Translations under genes and position numbers: made by a program
Source of the DNA: an uncultured Bacteroidota bacterium
GTDB taxonomy: Bacteria; Bacteroidota; Bacteroidia; Flavobacteriales; BACL11
Assembly: GCA_902514225.1 (NCBI GenBank)
Contig: CABXPN010000046.1
Coordinates: forward strand, 1 to 7,640
Length of the DNA stretch: 7,640 nucleotides
Reading direction: 5' to 3'
Shown here: piece after piece, positions 1 through 6,720 of the stretch
How positions within the stretch are numbered: position 1 is the stretch's first letter
How the letters are laid out: every line of letters begins with the position of its first letter
The notes under the pieces: model-generated
The model's database searches: none
The model's input: the letters and a program-made list of their open reading frames with translations, nothing else
What the model was told of the DNA's origin: nothing

Positions 1-329
1 TCATATTTTTTTTCTTTAATCGAGTCAATAAAATACTGAGGTATTTCAATCTTATCCATCTTCATATAAGCATATACATCAATTAATCCTCTATCAAAAA
101 AACTGATGTTTTTTGTGCAATTAATAAATTGTGATTCTCTTAATGTAAATATTTTTTCTGAAAATTTAATTAGATTTTTCCAAGGCAAGCAATCTCCACC
201 ATTTTTAATTTCTTCTGCAATTATCTCTCTTGATATTTCCTCAACACAATTATATCCTCCTTTTTTTAATTGATTGATAATAGTTGTTTTTCCGGTTCCA
301 GGAGCTCCTGTAATTACAATTTTCCTCAT
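1..329 (-). CDS. AAA_28-type P-loop ATPase/kinase, 3' end cut by window edge
   Basis: Only the first 109 codons are present; the gene runs off the left edge. It starts MRKIVITGAPGTGKTT, a short beta strand leading into a Walker A P-loop (residues 8-16, GxxGxGKTT). Residues 77-88 read FFDRGLIDVYAY, the DRG-x-x-D-x-x-AY pattern that serves as the Walker B-like segment in the AAA_28 family (NadR kinase-like predicted ATPases). Residues 30-40 (EEISREIIAEE) also fit the family. The ATG start at 329 lies 6 nt beyond the stop of the ZIP transporter gene, so it is probably the last or a late gene of that operon. AAA_28 proteins bind and hydrolyse nucleoside triphosphate; some phosphorylate small molecules, but nothing here identifies a substrate. 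The P-loop assignment is firm, the family good, and the function unknown. Confidence 0.85.
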   Translation of the reverse strand, partial: MRKIVITGAPGTGKTTIINQLKKGGYNCVEEISREIIAEEIKNGGDCLPWKNLIKFSEKIFTLRESQFINCTKNISFFDRGLIDVYAYMKMDKIEIPQYFIDSIKEKKY

Positions 330-335
330 TACAAA

Positions 336-1025
336 CTAAAATATTGCTAATAAAGATCCTGTTATAATAGCGAAAATTTTAATTGTGCTAAATTTATGTC
401 CGTCTGTACTTTCAAAAAGAATAGTGGTAGAAATGTGTAAGAATATACCAATTACAATTGCCATAATTTCGTTTGCATAAATAGCAAGTTCAGAGAATAA
501 ATGTCCGGAATACACTCCGAGTGGTGCCATGATTGCAAATACTAAAAGGAAGAAATAAGCTTTTAATTTACTCATTCCACTTTGAAGAAAGAAGGAAAAT
601 AATACTATAGAAACGGGAGCTTTATGTAATACAATACCAGTAAGTAAAGCGTCTTGAGTATGATCATGTAAATGTCCCCCTCCCAATGGAATCCCTTCTA
701 AAAGAGCATGAATACATAAACTTATCATAACGGTAATCGGAATTACTCTTTGTTTATGAAAATGACCATGTTCTATTCCTTTACTAAAATATTCTAATAA
801 AATCTGAATTAAAAATCCTCCTAAAATAAATATCCCAATATTGTTTGAAGGCTTATTATTAAAAAGTTCAGGGATTAAATGCATTACACTAACTGCAAGT
901 AAGTATGCTCCGCTAAAAGTTAAAAGTAACTGTATGTTTTTACTCTTTGTAGGTTTAAAGACCTCTACAATAATAGCTCCAATCGCTACCGATAAAAATA
1001 AATATATTATATTGGCTATTTCCAT
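336..1025 (-). CDS. ZIP-family divalent metal (zinc) transporter
   Basis: A 229-residue integral membrane protein with about seven to eight hydrophobic segments. Residues 106-115 (HALLEGIPLG) are the ZIP signature of the fourth transmembrane helix, with the metal-binding His and Glu. Residues 134-139 (HKAPVS) match the paired motif of the next helix, where many ZIPs have HExPEG; here Lys and Ser replace two usual acidic or small residues. MHLIPE at 48-53 is the conserved segment of the second helix. Loops rich in histidine (HGHFH at 86-90, HLHDH at 118-122) are typical metal-collecting loops. The family imports Zn2+ or related divalent ions into the cytoplasm; the ion and direction are inferred. 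The ATG start at 1025 overlaps the end of the methyltransferase gene by 10 nt, so the two are probably co-transcribed. Length is short for the family, but bacterial and Bacteroidota ZIPs of this size are usual. Confidence 0.88.
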   Translation of the reverse strand: MEIANIIYLFLSVAIGAIIVEVFKPTKSKNIQLLLTFSGAYLLAVSVMHLIPELFNNKPSNNIGIFILGGFLIQILLEYFSKGIEHGHFHKQRVIPITVMISLCIHALLEGIPLGGGHLHDHTQDALLTGIVLHKAPVSIVLFSFFLQSGMSKLKAYFFLLVFAIMAPLGVYSGHLFSELAIYANEIMAIVIGIFLHISTTILFESTDGHKFSTIKIFAIITGSLLAIF

Positions 1026-1747
1026 TTTTTTGCTACTATAATTAGTCTATCCGAATTTACAGAATTAAACTTGTTTAATCTATAATTTCCAAAAATATTT
1101 TTAATTTGTAGTTGAGCAAAGTTAAGAAGTTTTGTAAAATCATCTAATGTAATTGCTTTTACTTTTTCATTAAAGTCATAATTTTCTCCTTTGTCGGAGA
1201 AACGGATATTTTTACAAATAAAACCATCTTCTACTTTCCGTGAAATATTAAAAGTAACTCCATCCATTTCTTTTGTTTCTTTTTGTACTAAATTTTCTAT
1301 TACCTTTTTGGAGTTCAGAAAATCAATTATTAAAATTCCATCTTTTTTCAGGTTTTCGGACATTGCTTTTATTGCAGAAATATTGTCTTCTTCTTTCTCA
1401 AAATAACCAAAAGAAGTAAAAAGATTTAGAGCGATATCAAAACTTTTCTTTTTGTAAGTTTTTCTCATATCTGACACATCAAATTTCAGATTTTTTTTCT
1501 CAAATTGTTGTGCATGCTTAATACTATTTTCTGATAAATCTACTCCTGTAACATCATACCCTAAATCAGATAAAAAAAGAGAGTGCCTTCCTTTTCCACA
1601 GGCAATATCAATAATTTTAGAATCTTTTTTAAAGAAATTTAATTTACTCAGATTCTTAAGGAAGTTTTCAGCTTCTTTTTGATTTCTATTTTTATATAGA
1701 ATATGATAGTATTTGCTATCAAACCATTTAGAAAACCAATCTATCAC
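1016..1747 (-). CDS. Class I SAM-dependent methyltransferase
   Basis: A 243-residue Rossmann-fold methyltransferase. Motif I, which binds the SAM methionine moiety, is DIACGKGRH at residues 47-55. The acidic end of strand 2 is D70 in VTGVDLS and presumably holds the ribose hydroxyls. DVSDM at 90-94 is the adenine-side motif, and FDIALNLFTSFGYF at 103-116 is the motif IV strand. The C-terminal part has extra beta strands (about 160-200), as in small-molecule or uncharacterised Methyltransf_25-like enzymes; the substrate cannot be read. The start is a GTG at 1747-1745, sharing GTGA with the stop of the upstream gene, which suggests translational coupling. No ATG lies near enough to be an alternative that keeps the fold. 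The end overlaps the ZIP gene by 10 nt. The enzyme consumes SAM, the product of the nearby metK, but that proximity alone is not evidence of a shared pathway. Confidence 0.87.
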   Translation of the reverse strand: MIDWFSKWFDSKYYHILYKNRNQKEAENFLKNLSKLNFFKKDSKIIDIACGKGRHSLFLSDLGYDVTGVDLSENSIKHAQQFEKKNLKFDVSDMRKTYKKKSFDIALNLFTSFGYFEKEEDNISAIKAMSENLKKDGILIIDFLNSKKVIENLVQKETKEMDGVTFNISRKVEDGFICKNIRFSDKGENYDFNEKVKAITLDDFTKLLNFAQLQIKNIFGNYRLNKFNSVNSDRLIIVAKKWK

Positions 1748-4700
1748 TCTACAAATATTTTCTCTTCAACAGATCCATCATCATAAATATAAAAAAGTAA
1801 GGTATTTCGACTTTCTTCTACGACTCTTCCTAAAACGTCTACAACCTTGATCAGTTTTTTATTTTCTGAACTTACAGTTGGAATTAATAAAACATTTGTT
1901 CCGTTAACTTTTACATTATCCATAAAAAATCGATTTCCGTAGTCATTAATAGCTGCAAATCGAATCATTAAGGTTTCTCCATTTAATCCGAAATTATTTA
2001 AATTTAAAGTATCTTTTTTCCAACTCCCGCATGTAGGATACCAAGCGCTACCTACATAAGGTACAGTCTGTAAATCCGTTCCGTATGCTCCATATAAGGA
2101 ATCCCACGTAGCACCACAATCTGTAGAAATATCAATCCTGAATCCATCATCATAACCAGCAGCATATCCTGAATATGCATAATCATATGTCAGTAGGTTT
2201 TCTGCAGGAAAGGATCCAGAACCTAATCGTATTTTATTAGTAATTAGATAAGCTTCTTGTCCTGGATATTGTTCCCAATAATGATTGACATATGCAACTG
2301 TAGAAGGATAACAGTTGTATCCTGTGTCCACTACAATAGATTGCCATGAAAAAGAGGATGGTGGAGTCTCCCATGAATCTGGAGGGAAAATTGATGTTTC
2401 AAACCCTTCGGAATAGTCTTGTGTATTGGTAATTATAAATGTGCTGTCGGAATATTTTATTAATCCTAAAATAGTTTGTGTATTACTTCCAAAAGCATCC
2501 GTTACTTTTAAAGTAACATCATAAGTTCCTGGTGCATTGTACACTACAACTGGATTTTCCAAAGTTGAAGTGGAAGGTGTTCCTCCAGGGAAAGTCCATT
2601 CCCAGCTTGCAGAACTTAACCTAACAGCAGAATGGTCTACAAAACGAACAGTATCATTCATACAATTTATCTCTAATTTGTTAGCAGCTATTTGTGCTGA
2701 TGGTGGAGAGTTCTCATAAAAATCAATCTCATATGCAGATCTGTTTGTTCCATTTATAAGTTTACCTTCTCTGTAATATGGGATAAGCTGAGTAGAGAAT
2801 GTTCTTTTCGGTAAATTATTATCAAAAATTGCCCAATCTGTCATAGAATTATTACGATAATAAACATTATCTCTAGTTCCAATATAGACACCACCATTAC
2901 TTCCTCTTTGGTGTTCAATGTTTGTTGCATTTATATTATCTAAAGTAGGAGTAGTCCAATTTATCCAACTTTGACCTCCATCAATGGATTTAAAAACTTC
3001 ATATCCTATTGCATCTTGTACTCCTCCATACATAGATGTTCTGGCAATCCAAAGTGTATTTTCATCATAACTACTTATTGTAATGTCATAAGGTATCCAA
3101 GCTTGTCCGTTTATATTTGTTGGGGTTATTTCTATCCAATTTTGCCCAGCGTCAGCTGTTCTCCATATCTTTTTTGTTCCCCACCAACTTTCCCAGGTTG
3201 CTACATAAATTACATTTGGATTACTCCAAGCAACTTCTACAGAAGTTACTTTATCATCAAAATGATTAATAGGTTCAAAAGAAATTCCATTATTTTTAGA
3301 AAGCCATAAAGTGGTATCGTTACCAATGTAGTGCCAATTGTAGCATCTAGGATCAAATTCCATTTGAGAAGATTCTCCTATAATATAAGATGCATTTGGC
3401 TTTAAATTCATTCCAAATCCTGAGATACCAACTGTTCTATCTCCTGATAAAATTTTACCTCCGTAATCACTATAGGCCATTCTTGGATTTCCAAAATTTA
3501 CAAATCCCCTAATTCCATCACCACCATCTGTGCATAACCAATTATTTATGTACGTATTCCCATCTTTAAGCATTGTTCCATTATGATAAGTTCCTCCAAG
3601 CATTACATCTCCATCTTTAAATCCCGCTCCAAATCCCCAGAAGTCGGAACCAGCAATTCCAAACATTCGTTTTGTAACACTATCTCCTGCATTTGCAGAA
3701 TAAAACACTCCTCCATCACAAGCAAACCAAAGATCATCTCCAAAATAATTTATATCATGTATATCAGCATGAACATATCCTTTTTTATGAGGTTGACTCC
3801 ATTTAGCTGGACAAGTAAAAGTAATACCATTATCTGAGGACACCCAATGATTCACTCCACCCACATGAATACTATCTGCATTATTTGGATTAACCGCAAG
3901 AGCTAAATCGTAATAATATTGCCCTCCATCATCAGATCCATCTGGTTGCCACCCCATCATGTTGATGTTTGTAGCAGAAGGAGCTCCTGCAGGCTGAGGT
4001 CCACAACACTGAAAAGTCCAATTTTCTCCTTTATCATAACTAATATAAATGCCATACAATCCACTTCCTCCATTTGCAGATCCGGTTGCAAGGGCTACAA
4101 TCTTATTTGGGGATGCAGGACTTACTGCAATTTCAGTTCTTTTTTGCTGATCTCCGCTTGCTGGATTTGGCCATCCATTAGTGTACTGTGTTAAAGTATT
4201 CCCTCCATCATCAGAACGGTAGAATTCTGTTTTGTCTCCCGTTTGTTTTACAAAATACATAGTATCTACAGAGTTGGGATGAAACTCAATTTCTAAGAAA
4301 TTTCCACTCATTATTGTATTGAAATTATTTCCTGCATCTACAGATTTAAAAAGTCCTTCATCCGTTGCCGCAAACAAAATCTGATTATTTATTGGACTTA
4401 ATTTTATATCTTTTACAGAATGATTTAAACTAACAAAATTTGCATCTCCTATAATATTCCAATTATTCCCTGCATCTACAGATTTGTAGATCCCTCCATT
4501 TCCACTAATGTAAACTGTATTGAAATCAGTAAAATCAATTTCAATTGCGTACACACCATTTAATTCTAAATCTTTAGTAATTATACTCCAGTTCATTCCT
4601 TTATCTGTAGTTTTCCAAGCTCCTGCAGTTGCAGTTCCTGCATATAAAACATTACTATTACTTACAGATTGTTCCACAGTATAAACATGAGCTGCTCCTG

Positions 4701-5043
4701 GGGCGTAACTTCTACTTGCTGCATGCTGGTCAAAATCCCACGGACCAACGCATTGCCACTGGTTACTACTTTCAGAAGATGAACTTTCTAATTCAGCATT
4801 AGTATATCGACTGATGTTTCTTACCCATCTTTTATAATATTGTGTGTGTTTGTTTTTTACAAATTCATTTCTTTTATAATATTCTCTATAAAGATTTATT
4901 ACTTCTCCTTCATCCGGATTTTCCGAATACATTAGTTCTGCCCAATTTGGTAAATTCTCTGATTGGGTATTGTATTTCATTTCTGTCTGAGAATAGACAT
5001 TCAAAGAAGAAAGGAGTAAGAATATGTAAACAAGATATTTCAT
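1744..5043 (-). CDS. Secreted multidomain protein: VPS10/BNR-type beta-propeller, PKD domain, jelly-roll domain, T9SS C-terminal tail
   Basis: A 1099-residue exported protein. Residues 1-18 form a signal peptide (Lys, hydrophobic core, cleavage probably after VYS leaving a Gln end). Residues 135-780 contain repeated sialidase/BNR-like Asp-box motifs: TTDKGMNW (145), SVDAGNNW (188), SVDAGNNF (234), SDDGGNT (277), SYDKGENW (335), SSDNGITF (402), TADAGQNW (629) and SIDGGQSW (686). These mark a VPS10/photosystem-stability-like propeller, probably two rings. Residues about 780-865 are a PKD domain (WEWTFPGG at 814, GTYDVTLKVTD at 839). Residues about 875-1050 resemble a MAM or choice-of-anchor jelly roll (YSEGFE near 877, MDNVKVNG at 1041-1048). 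The last 40 residues (KVVDVLGR at 1066-1073, FYIYDDGSVEEKIFVE at the end) resemble a T9SS sorting tail of a non-standard kind. It is therefore likely a cell-surface or secreted adhesin-like or carbohydrate/protein-binding protein. No catalytic residues are identifiable. It heads a four-gene cluster. Confidence 0.85.
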   Translation of the reverse strand: MKYLVYIFLLLSSLNVYSQTEMKYNTQSENLPNWAELMYSENPDEGEVINLYREYYKRNEFVKNKHTQYYKRWVRNISRYTNAELESSSSESSNQWQCVGPWDFDQHAASRSYAPGAAHVYTVEQSVSNSNVLYAGTATAGAWKTTDKGMNWSIITKDLELNGVYAIEIDFTDFNTVYISGNGGIYKSVDAGNNWNIIGDANFVSLNHSVKDIKLSPINNQILFAATDEGLFKSVDAGNNFNTIMSGNFLEIEFHPNSVDTMYFVKQTGDKTEFYRSDDGGNTLTQYTNGWPNPASGDQQKRTEIAVSPASPNKIVALATGSANGGSGLYGIYISYDKGENWTFQCCGPQPAGAPSATNINMMGWQPDGSDDGGQYYYDLALAVNPNNADSIHVGGVNHWVSSDNGITFTCPAKWSQPHKKGYVHADIHDINYFGDDLWFACDGGVFYSANAGDSVTKRMFGIAGSDFWGFGAGFKDGDVMLGGTYHNGTMLKDGNTYINNWLCTDGGDGIRGFVNFGNPRMAYSDYGGKILSGDRTVGISGFGMNLKPNASYIIGESSQMEFDPRCYNWHYIGNDTTLWLSKNNGISFEPINHFDDKVTSVEVAWSNPNVIYVATWESWWGTKKIWRTADAGQNWIEITPTNINGQAWIPYDITISSYDENTLWIARTSMYGGVQDAIGYEVFKSIDGGQSWINWTTPTLDNINATNIEHQRGSNGGVYIGTRDNVYYRNNSMTDWAIFDNNLPKRTFSTQLIPYYREGKLINGTNRSAYEIDFYENSPPSAQIAANKLEINCMNDTVRFVDHSAVRLSSASWEWTFPGGTPSTSTLENPVVVYNAPGTYDVTLKVTDAFGSNTQTILGLIKYSDSTFIITNTQDYSEGFETSIFPPDSWETPPSSFSWQSIVVDTGYNCYPSTVAYVNHYWEQYPGQEAYLITNKIRLGSGSFPAENLLTYDYAYSGYAAGYDDGFRIDISTDCGATWDSLYGAYGTDLQTVPYVGSAWYPTCGSWKKDTLNLNNFGLNGETLMIRFAAINDYGNRFFMDNVKVNGTNVLLIPTVSSENKKLIKVVDVLGRVVEESRNTLLFYIYDDGSVEEKIFVE

Positions 5044-5082
5044 AAGATTATTTTTAGCTAAATTAAGGTTTTTTGTATAGAA

Positions 5083-5102
5083 AAGGTCGCTTTCGCGACC
5101 TT
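5083..5102 (-). terminator. Intrinsic terminator hairpin after metK
   Basis: On the minus strand the sequence AAGGTCGC-GAAA-GCGACCTT forms a perfect 8-bp stem with a GNRA (GAAA) tetraloop, 24 nt beyond the metK stop. The stem runs into TTTTC, a short U tract. The stable tetraloop occurs only when the minus strand is transcribed, which fits a terminator for metK. Because the U tract is short, some read-through into the 5043-1744 gene is possible; I see no strong separate promoter in the remaining 40 nt before that gene. Confidence 0.75.
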
Positions 5103-5126
5103 CTAATAAAAATATAAAAGCAGTAA

Positions 5127-6386
5127 TTATAAATTAAAAGCAGTTTTTGTTTCTTCTTGGCAATCTAATTTCTCCCAAGTAAAAGTTTCAACTTCAAAAT
5201 CCTTATCTGTTCCACCAACATTAAATGTTACGGTTTTATTTTCAGACTCTCTACCCATATGTCCATATGCAGCAGTTTCCGAGTAGATAGGGTTCTTAAG
5301 TTTTAATCTGCTAATAATAGATGCAGGTTTTAAATTGAAACAGGACATGTTTTTTACTGTTTCAGCAATTTCTCCATCTGTCATATCTACTTTTGCTGTT
5401 CCGTAAGTATCTACAAAAATACCCATTGGTTCCGCTACTCCAATAGCATAACTAACTTGCACCAAAATTCTTTCAGCAACTCCAGCTGCAACTAAGTTTT
5501 TTGCAATATGTCTAGTTGCATATGCTGCAGATCGATCTACCTTTGACGGGTCTTTTCCAGAGAATGCTCCACCTCCATGAGCTCCTTTTCCACCGTAAGT
5601 ATCAACAATAATTTTTCTCCCTGTAAGTCCTGTGTCTCCATGTGGACCTCCAATTACAAATTTCCCAGTTGGGTTTACATGGTACTTTTCTGTTCCAAAC
5701 AAAGTTTTATTTTCATCAGAAAGTTGAGATTTAATTCTTGGAATTAATATTTCTCTAACATCTTTTTCAATTTGCTTTTGCATAGGTTTTTCATCTGCAA
5801 AATCATCATGTTGAGTAGAAACTACAATATCTGTAATTCTTTTTGGTGTATGGTCGTCATTATACTCTAATGTTACTTGAGATTTTGAATCTGGTCGTAA
5901 ATAAGTCATTTCGACTTCTTTTTTACGGATATCAGCAAGTTCAATTAATATTTTATGAGAGATATCTAAAGCAAGTGGCATTAGGTTTTCAGTTTCGTTT
6001 GTTGCGTACCCAAACATCATTCCTTGGTCTCCTGCTCCTTGTTCTTGATGCATCCCTTCTCCCTCTACAACTCCTTGTCTGATATCGGCAGATTGTTCAT
6101 GTATTGCTGAAATAACACCGCAACTATCTGCATCAAATTGGTATTCTGATTTTGTATATCCAATCTTACGAATTACTTCTCTTGCTACTTTCTGTACATC
6201 AACATATCCATTTGTTTTTACCTCTCCACTAAGTACAGTAAGACCTGTAGTAACTAATGTTTCGCAAGCTACTTTCGAGTGAGGGTCCTGTGCTAAAAAG
6301 TTGTCTAATAATGCATCAGATATTTGATCTGATACTTTGTCTGGATGTCCTTCCGAAACAGATTCGGATGTAAAATAATATGACAT
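5127..6386 (-). CDS. metK: S-adenosylmethionine synthetase (methionine adenosyltransferase)
   Basis: A complete 419-residue MetK that makes SAM from methionine and ATP, releasing phosphate and pyrophosphate, in the cytoplasm. It shows the family marks in order: [10 protein letters not shown] (residues 8-17) with the catalytic His14; [12 protein letters not shown] (117-128), signature 1; [13 protein letters not shown] (247-258), part of the methionine/ATP site; and the glycine-rich [16 protein letters not shown] (271-286), signature 2, which contacts phosphates. Length is a little above the E. coli enzyme (about 384) but normal for Bacteroidota. The ATG at 6386 begins [17 protein letters not shown], the expected N-terminus. 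It is followed by a terminator hairpin at 5083-5102 and preceded by a long leader with a SAM-II-like aptamer and a promoter at 6526-6555, so feedback by its own product is likely. No residue expected to be essential is missing. Confidence 0.98.
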   Translation of the reverse strand: MSYYFTSESVSEGHPDKVSDQISDALLDNFLAQDPHSKVACETLVTTGLTVLSGEVKTNGYVDVQKVAREVIRKIGYTKSEYQFDADSCGVISAIHEQSADIRQGVVEGEGMHQEQGAGDQGMMFGYATNETENLMPLALDISHKILIELADIRKKEVEMTYLRPDSKSQVTLEYNDDHTPKRITDIVVSTQHDDFADEKPMQKQIEKDVREILIPRIKSQLSDENKTLFGTEKYHVNPTGKFVIGGPHGDTGLTGRKIIVDTYGGKGAHGGGAFSGKDPSKVDRSAAYATRHIAKNLVAAGVAERILVQVSYAIGVAEPMGIFVDTYGTAKVDMTDGEIAETVKNMSCFNLKPASIISRLKLKNPIYSETAAYGHMGRESENKTVTFNVGGTDKDFEVETFTWEKLDCQEETKTAFNL

Positions 6387-6388
6387 TT

Positions 6389-6404
6389 CTTAAATAATTT
6401 TAAG
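6389..6404 (-). promoter_or_regulatory. AU-rich hairpin directly before the metK start codon
   Basis: On the metK transcript, CUUAAA-AUUA-UUUAAG forms a 6-bp stem with a 4-nt loop, ending 2 nt before the AUG at 6386. It occupies the place where a ribosome would dock, and there is no Shine-Dalgarno sequence in the region. It is weak thermodynamically (one G-C type pair), so a regulatory role is only a possibility; AT-rich DNA also makes such repeats by chance. Confidence 0.35.
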
Positions 6405-6419
6405 TTAATAATAAATATA

Positions 6420-6463
6420 AAAAAAAGATGTCGGACTTGGTTTGTATTGCTAAAAAAAGATGT
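6420..6463 (-). repeat. Two copies of a 12-bp direct repeat giving U-tracts in the metK leader
   Basis: AAAAAAAGATGT (plus strand) occurs at 6420-6431 and again at 6452-6463, 32 nt apart. On the metK transcript each reads ACAUC followed by seven or eight U. Each lies just beyond a possible RNA stem: UGCUA-AAA-UAGCA (6465-6477) before the first, and CCAAGUCC (6433-6440), which can pair upstream, before the second. The 5-nt spacer makes them poor classical terminators, but their position after the SAM-II-like aptamer suggests they may be part of its expression platform. Confidence 0.5.
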
Positions 6464-6466
6464 TTG

Positions 6467-6515
6467 CTATTTTAGCATTTTTTTTAGTGGTTGCAATAGG
6501 CCAAATCCTTCCACT
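6467..6515 (-). promoter_or_regulatory. Putative SAM-II riboswitch aptamer in the metK leader
   Basis: Read on the minus strand, the element has the order of conserved blocks of the SAM-II (metA) aptamer: GGATTTG (6508-6502), TTGCAA-CCAC (about 6496-6487), an A-rich linker, then AATGCTAAA (6479-6471). Stem P1 is AGTGG (6515-6511) with CCACT (6490-6486). The H-type pseudoknot P2 can form between CUAUU in the loop (6499-6495) and AAUAG just after GCUAAA (6471-6467), 5 bp. SAM-II binds SAM through this pseudoknot. The 5' side has four extra bases (AAGG) between the P1 strand and ATTTG compared with the compact layout I recall for the class, so P1 has a bulge. The aptamer ends about 80 nt before the metK AUG, further than in examples where it covers the ribosome site. 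Confidence 0.68.
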
Positions 6516-6525
6516 TTTCGGACGA

Positions 6526-6555
6526 CAAATATAAAATTTTATTTTTAATTACAAA
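6526..6555 (-). promoter_or_regulatory. Bacteroidota-type promoter for metK
   Basis: On the minus strand the -7 element TATATTTG (6533-6526) matches the Bacteroidota consensus TAnnTTTG exactly. A TTTG -33 element lies at 6555-6552 with an 18-nt spacer, one short of the usual 19-21. Initiation would fall near 6519, a few bases before the SAM-II-like aptamer, which is the layout expected for a riboswitch leader. Confidence 0.65.
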
Positions 6556-6587
6556 TTTGGTTTTTAACTTTTTTTGTTATTTATTTG
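6556..6587 (+). promoter_or_regulatory. Bacteroidota-type promoter for the metH riboswitch transcript
   Basis: A TTTG -33 element at 6556-6559 is followed after 20 nt by TTTATTTG (6580-6587), one mismatch from TAnnTTTG. Initiation would fall around 6593-6595, exactly at the 5' strand of SAM-I stem P1. That agreement between two independent signals is the main support. Confidence 0.6.
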
Positions 6588-6591
6588 TATT

Positions 6592-6689
6592 CACTTATCA
6601 AGAAAGACGGAGGGATGGGCCCTTTGATGTCTTGGCAACCCTGAATAGCAGGGTGCCAACTCCCACTCCATTTTGGAGACAGATGACGA
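6592..6689 (+). promoter_or_regulatory. SAM-I (S-box) riboswitch aptamer upstream of metH
   Basis: The sequence carries the S-box core blocks: TTATCAAGA (6595-6603), GGAGGGATGGGCCC (6609-6622), TTGGCAACC (6632-6640) and GGTGCCAACTCC (6652-6663), then GATGA (6682-6686). Stems: P1 TTATC/GATGA (6595-6599 with 6682-6686), P2 AAGAC/GTCTT (6604-6608 with 6629-6633), P3 ACCCTG/CAGGGT (6638-6643 with 6649-6654, loop AATAG), P4 CTCCA/TGGAG (6666-6670 with 6674-6678). P1 is short, as C/C and A/G mismatches stop it outside 5 bp. The class binds SAM and usually turns expression off. A methionine synthase gene follows, the expected type of target. No convincing rho-independent terminator follows; see the hairpin at 6721-6758. 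Confidence 0.93.
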
Positions 6690-6720
6690 AATCAAAACAC
6701 ATTTTCTGAAATCTTTTTTG

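Noticed and set aside
4331..4485. DNA repeat CCTGCATCTACAGATTT at 4331-4347 and 4469-4485
   Set aside because: The copies are 138 nt (46 codons) apart and encode the KSVDAG Asp-box motif of successive propeller repeats, so they reflect protein repeats, not a mobile or regulatory element.
5058..5080. Possible separate promoter for the 5043-1744 gene (TAATTTAG at 5065-5058, minus)
   Set aside because: The -7 element has a mismatch in its most conserved part, and the matching -33 position falls inside the terminator hairpin without a TTTG. Not strong enough to annotate; read-through from metK remains possible.
5843..6082. Plus-strand open frame of 79 codons inside metK
   Set aside because: It is wholly antisense to the conserved middle of metK, has no recognisable domain and an unlikely composition; it is a shadow of the real gene. 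The same applies to the plus-strand frames inside the 1744-5043 gene and at 841-1041, 1191-1406 and 4842-5045.
6679..6718. Intrinsic terminator right after the SAM-I aptamer (CAGA...TCTG then a T6 run)
   Set aside because: The stem is only four pairs plus a few A-U pairs across a bulge, and several bases separate it from the T run. It could be an alternative structure involving the P1 3' strand, but not a credible terminator as seen.
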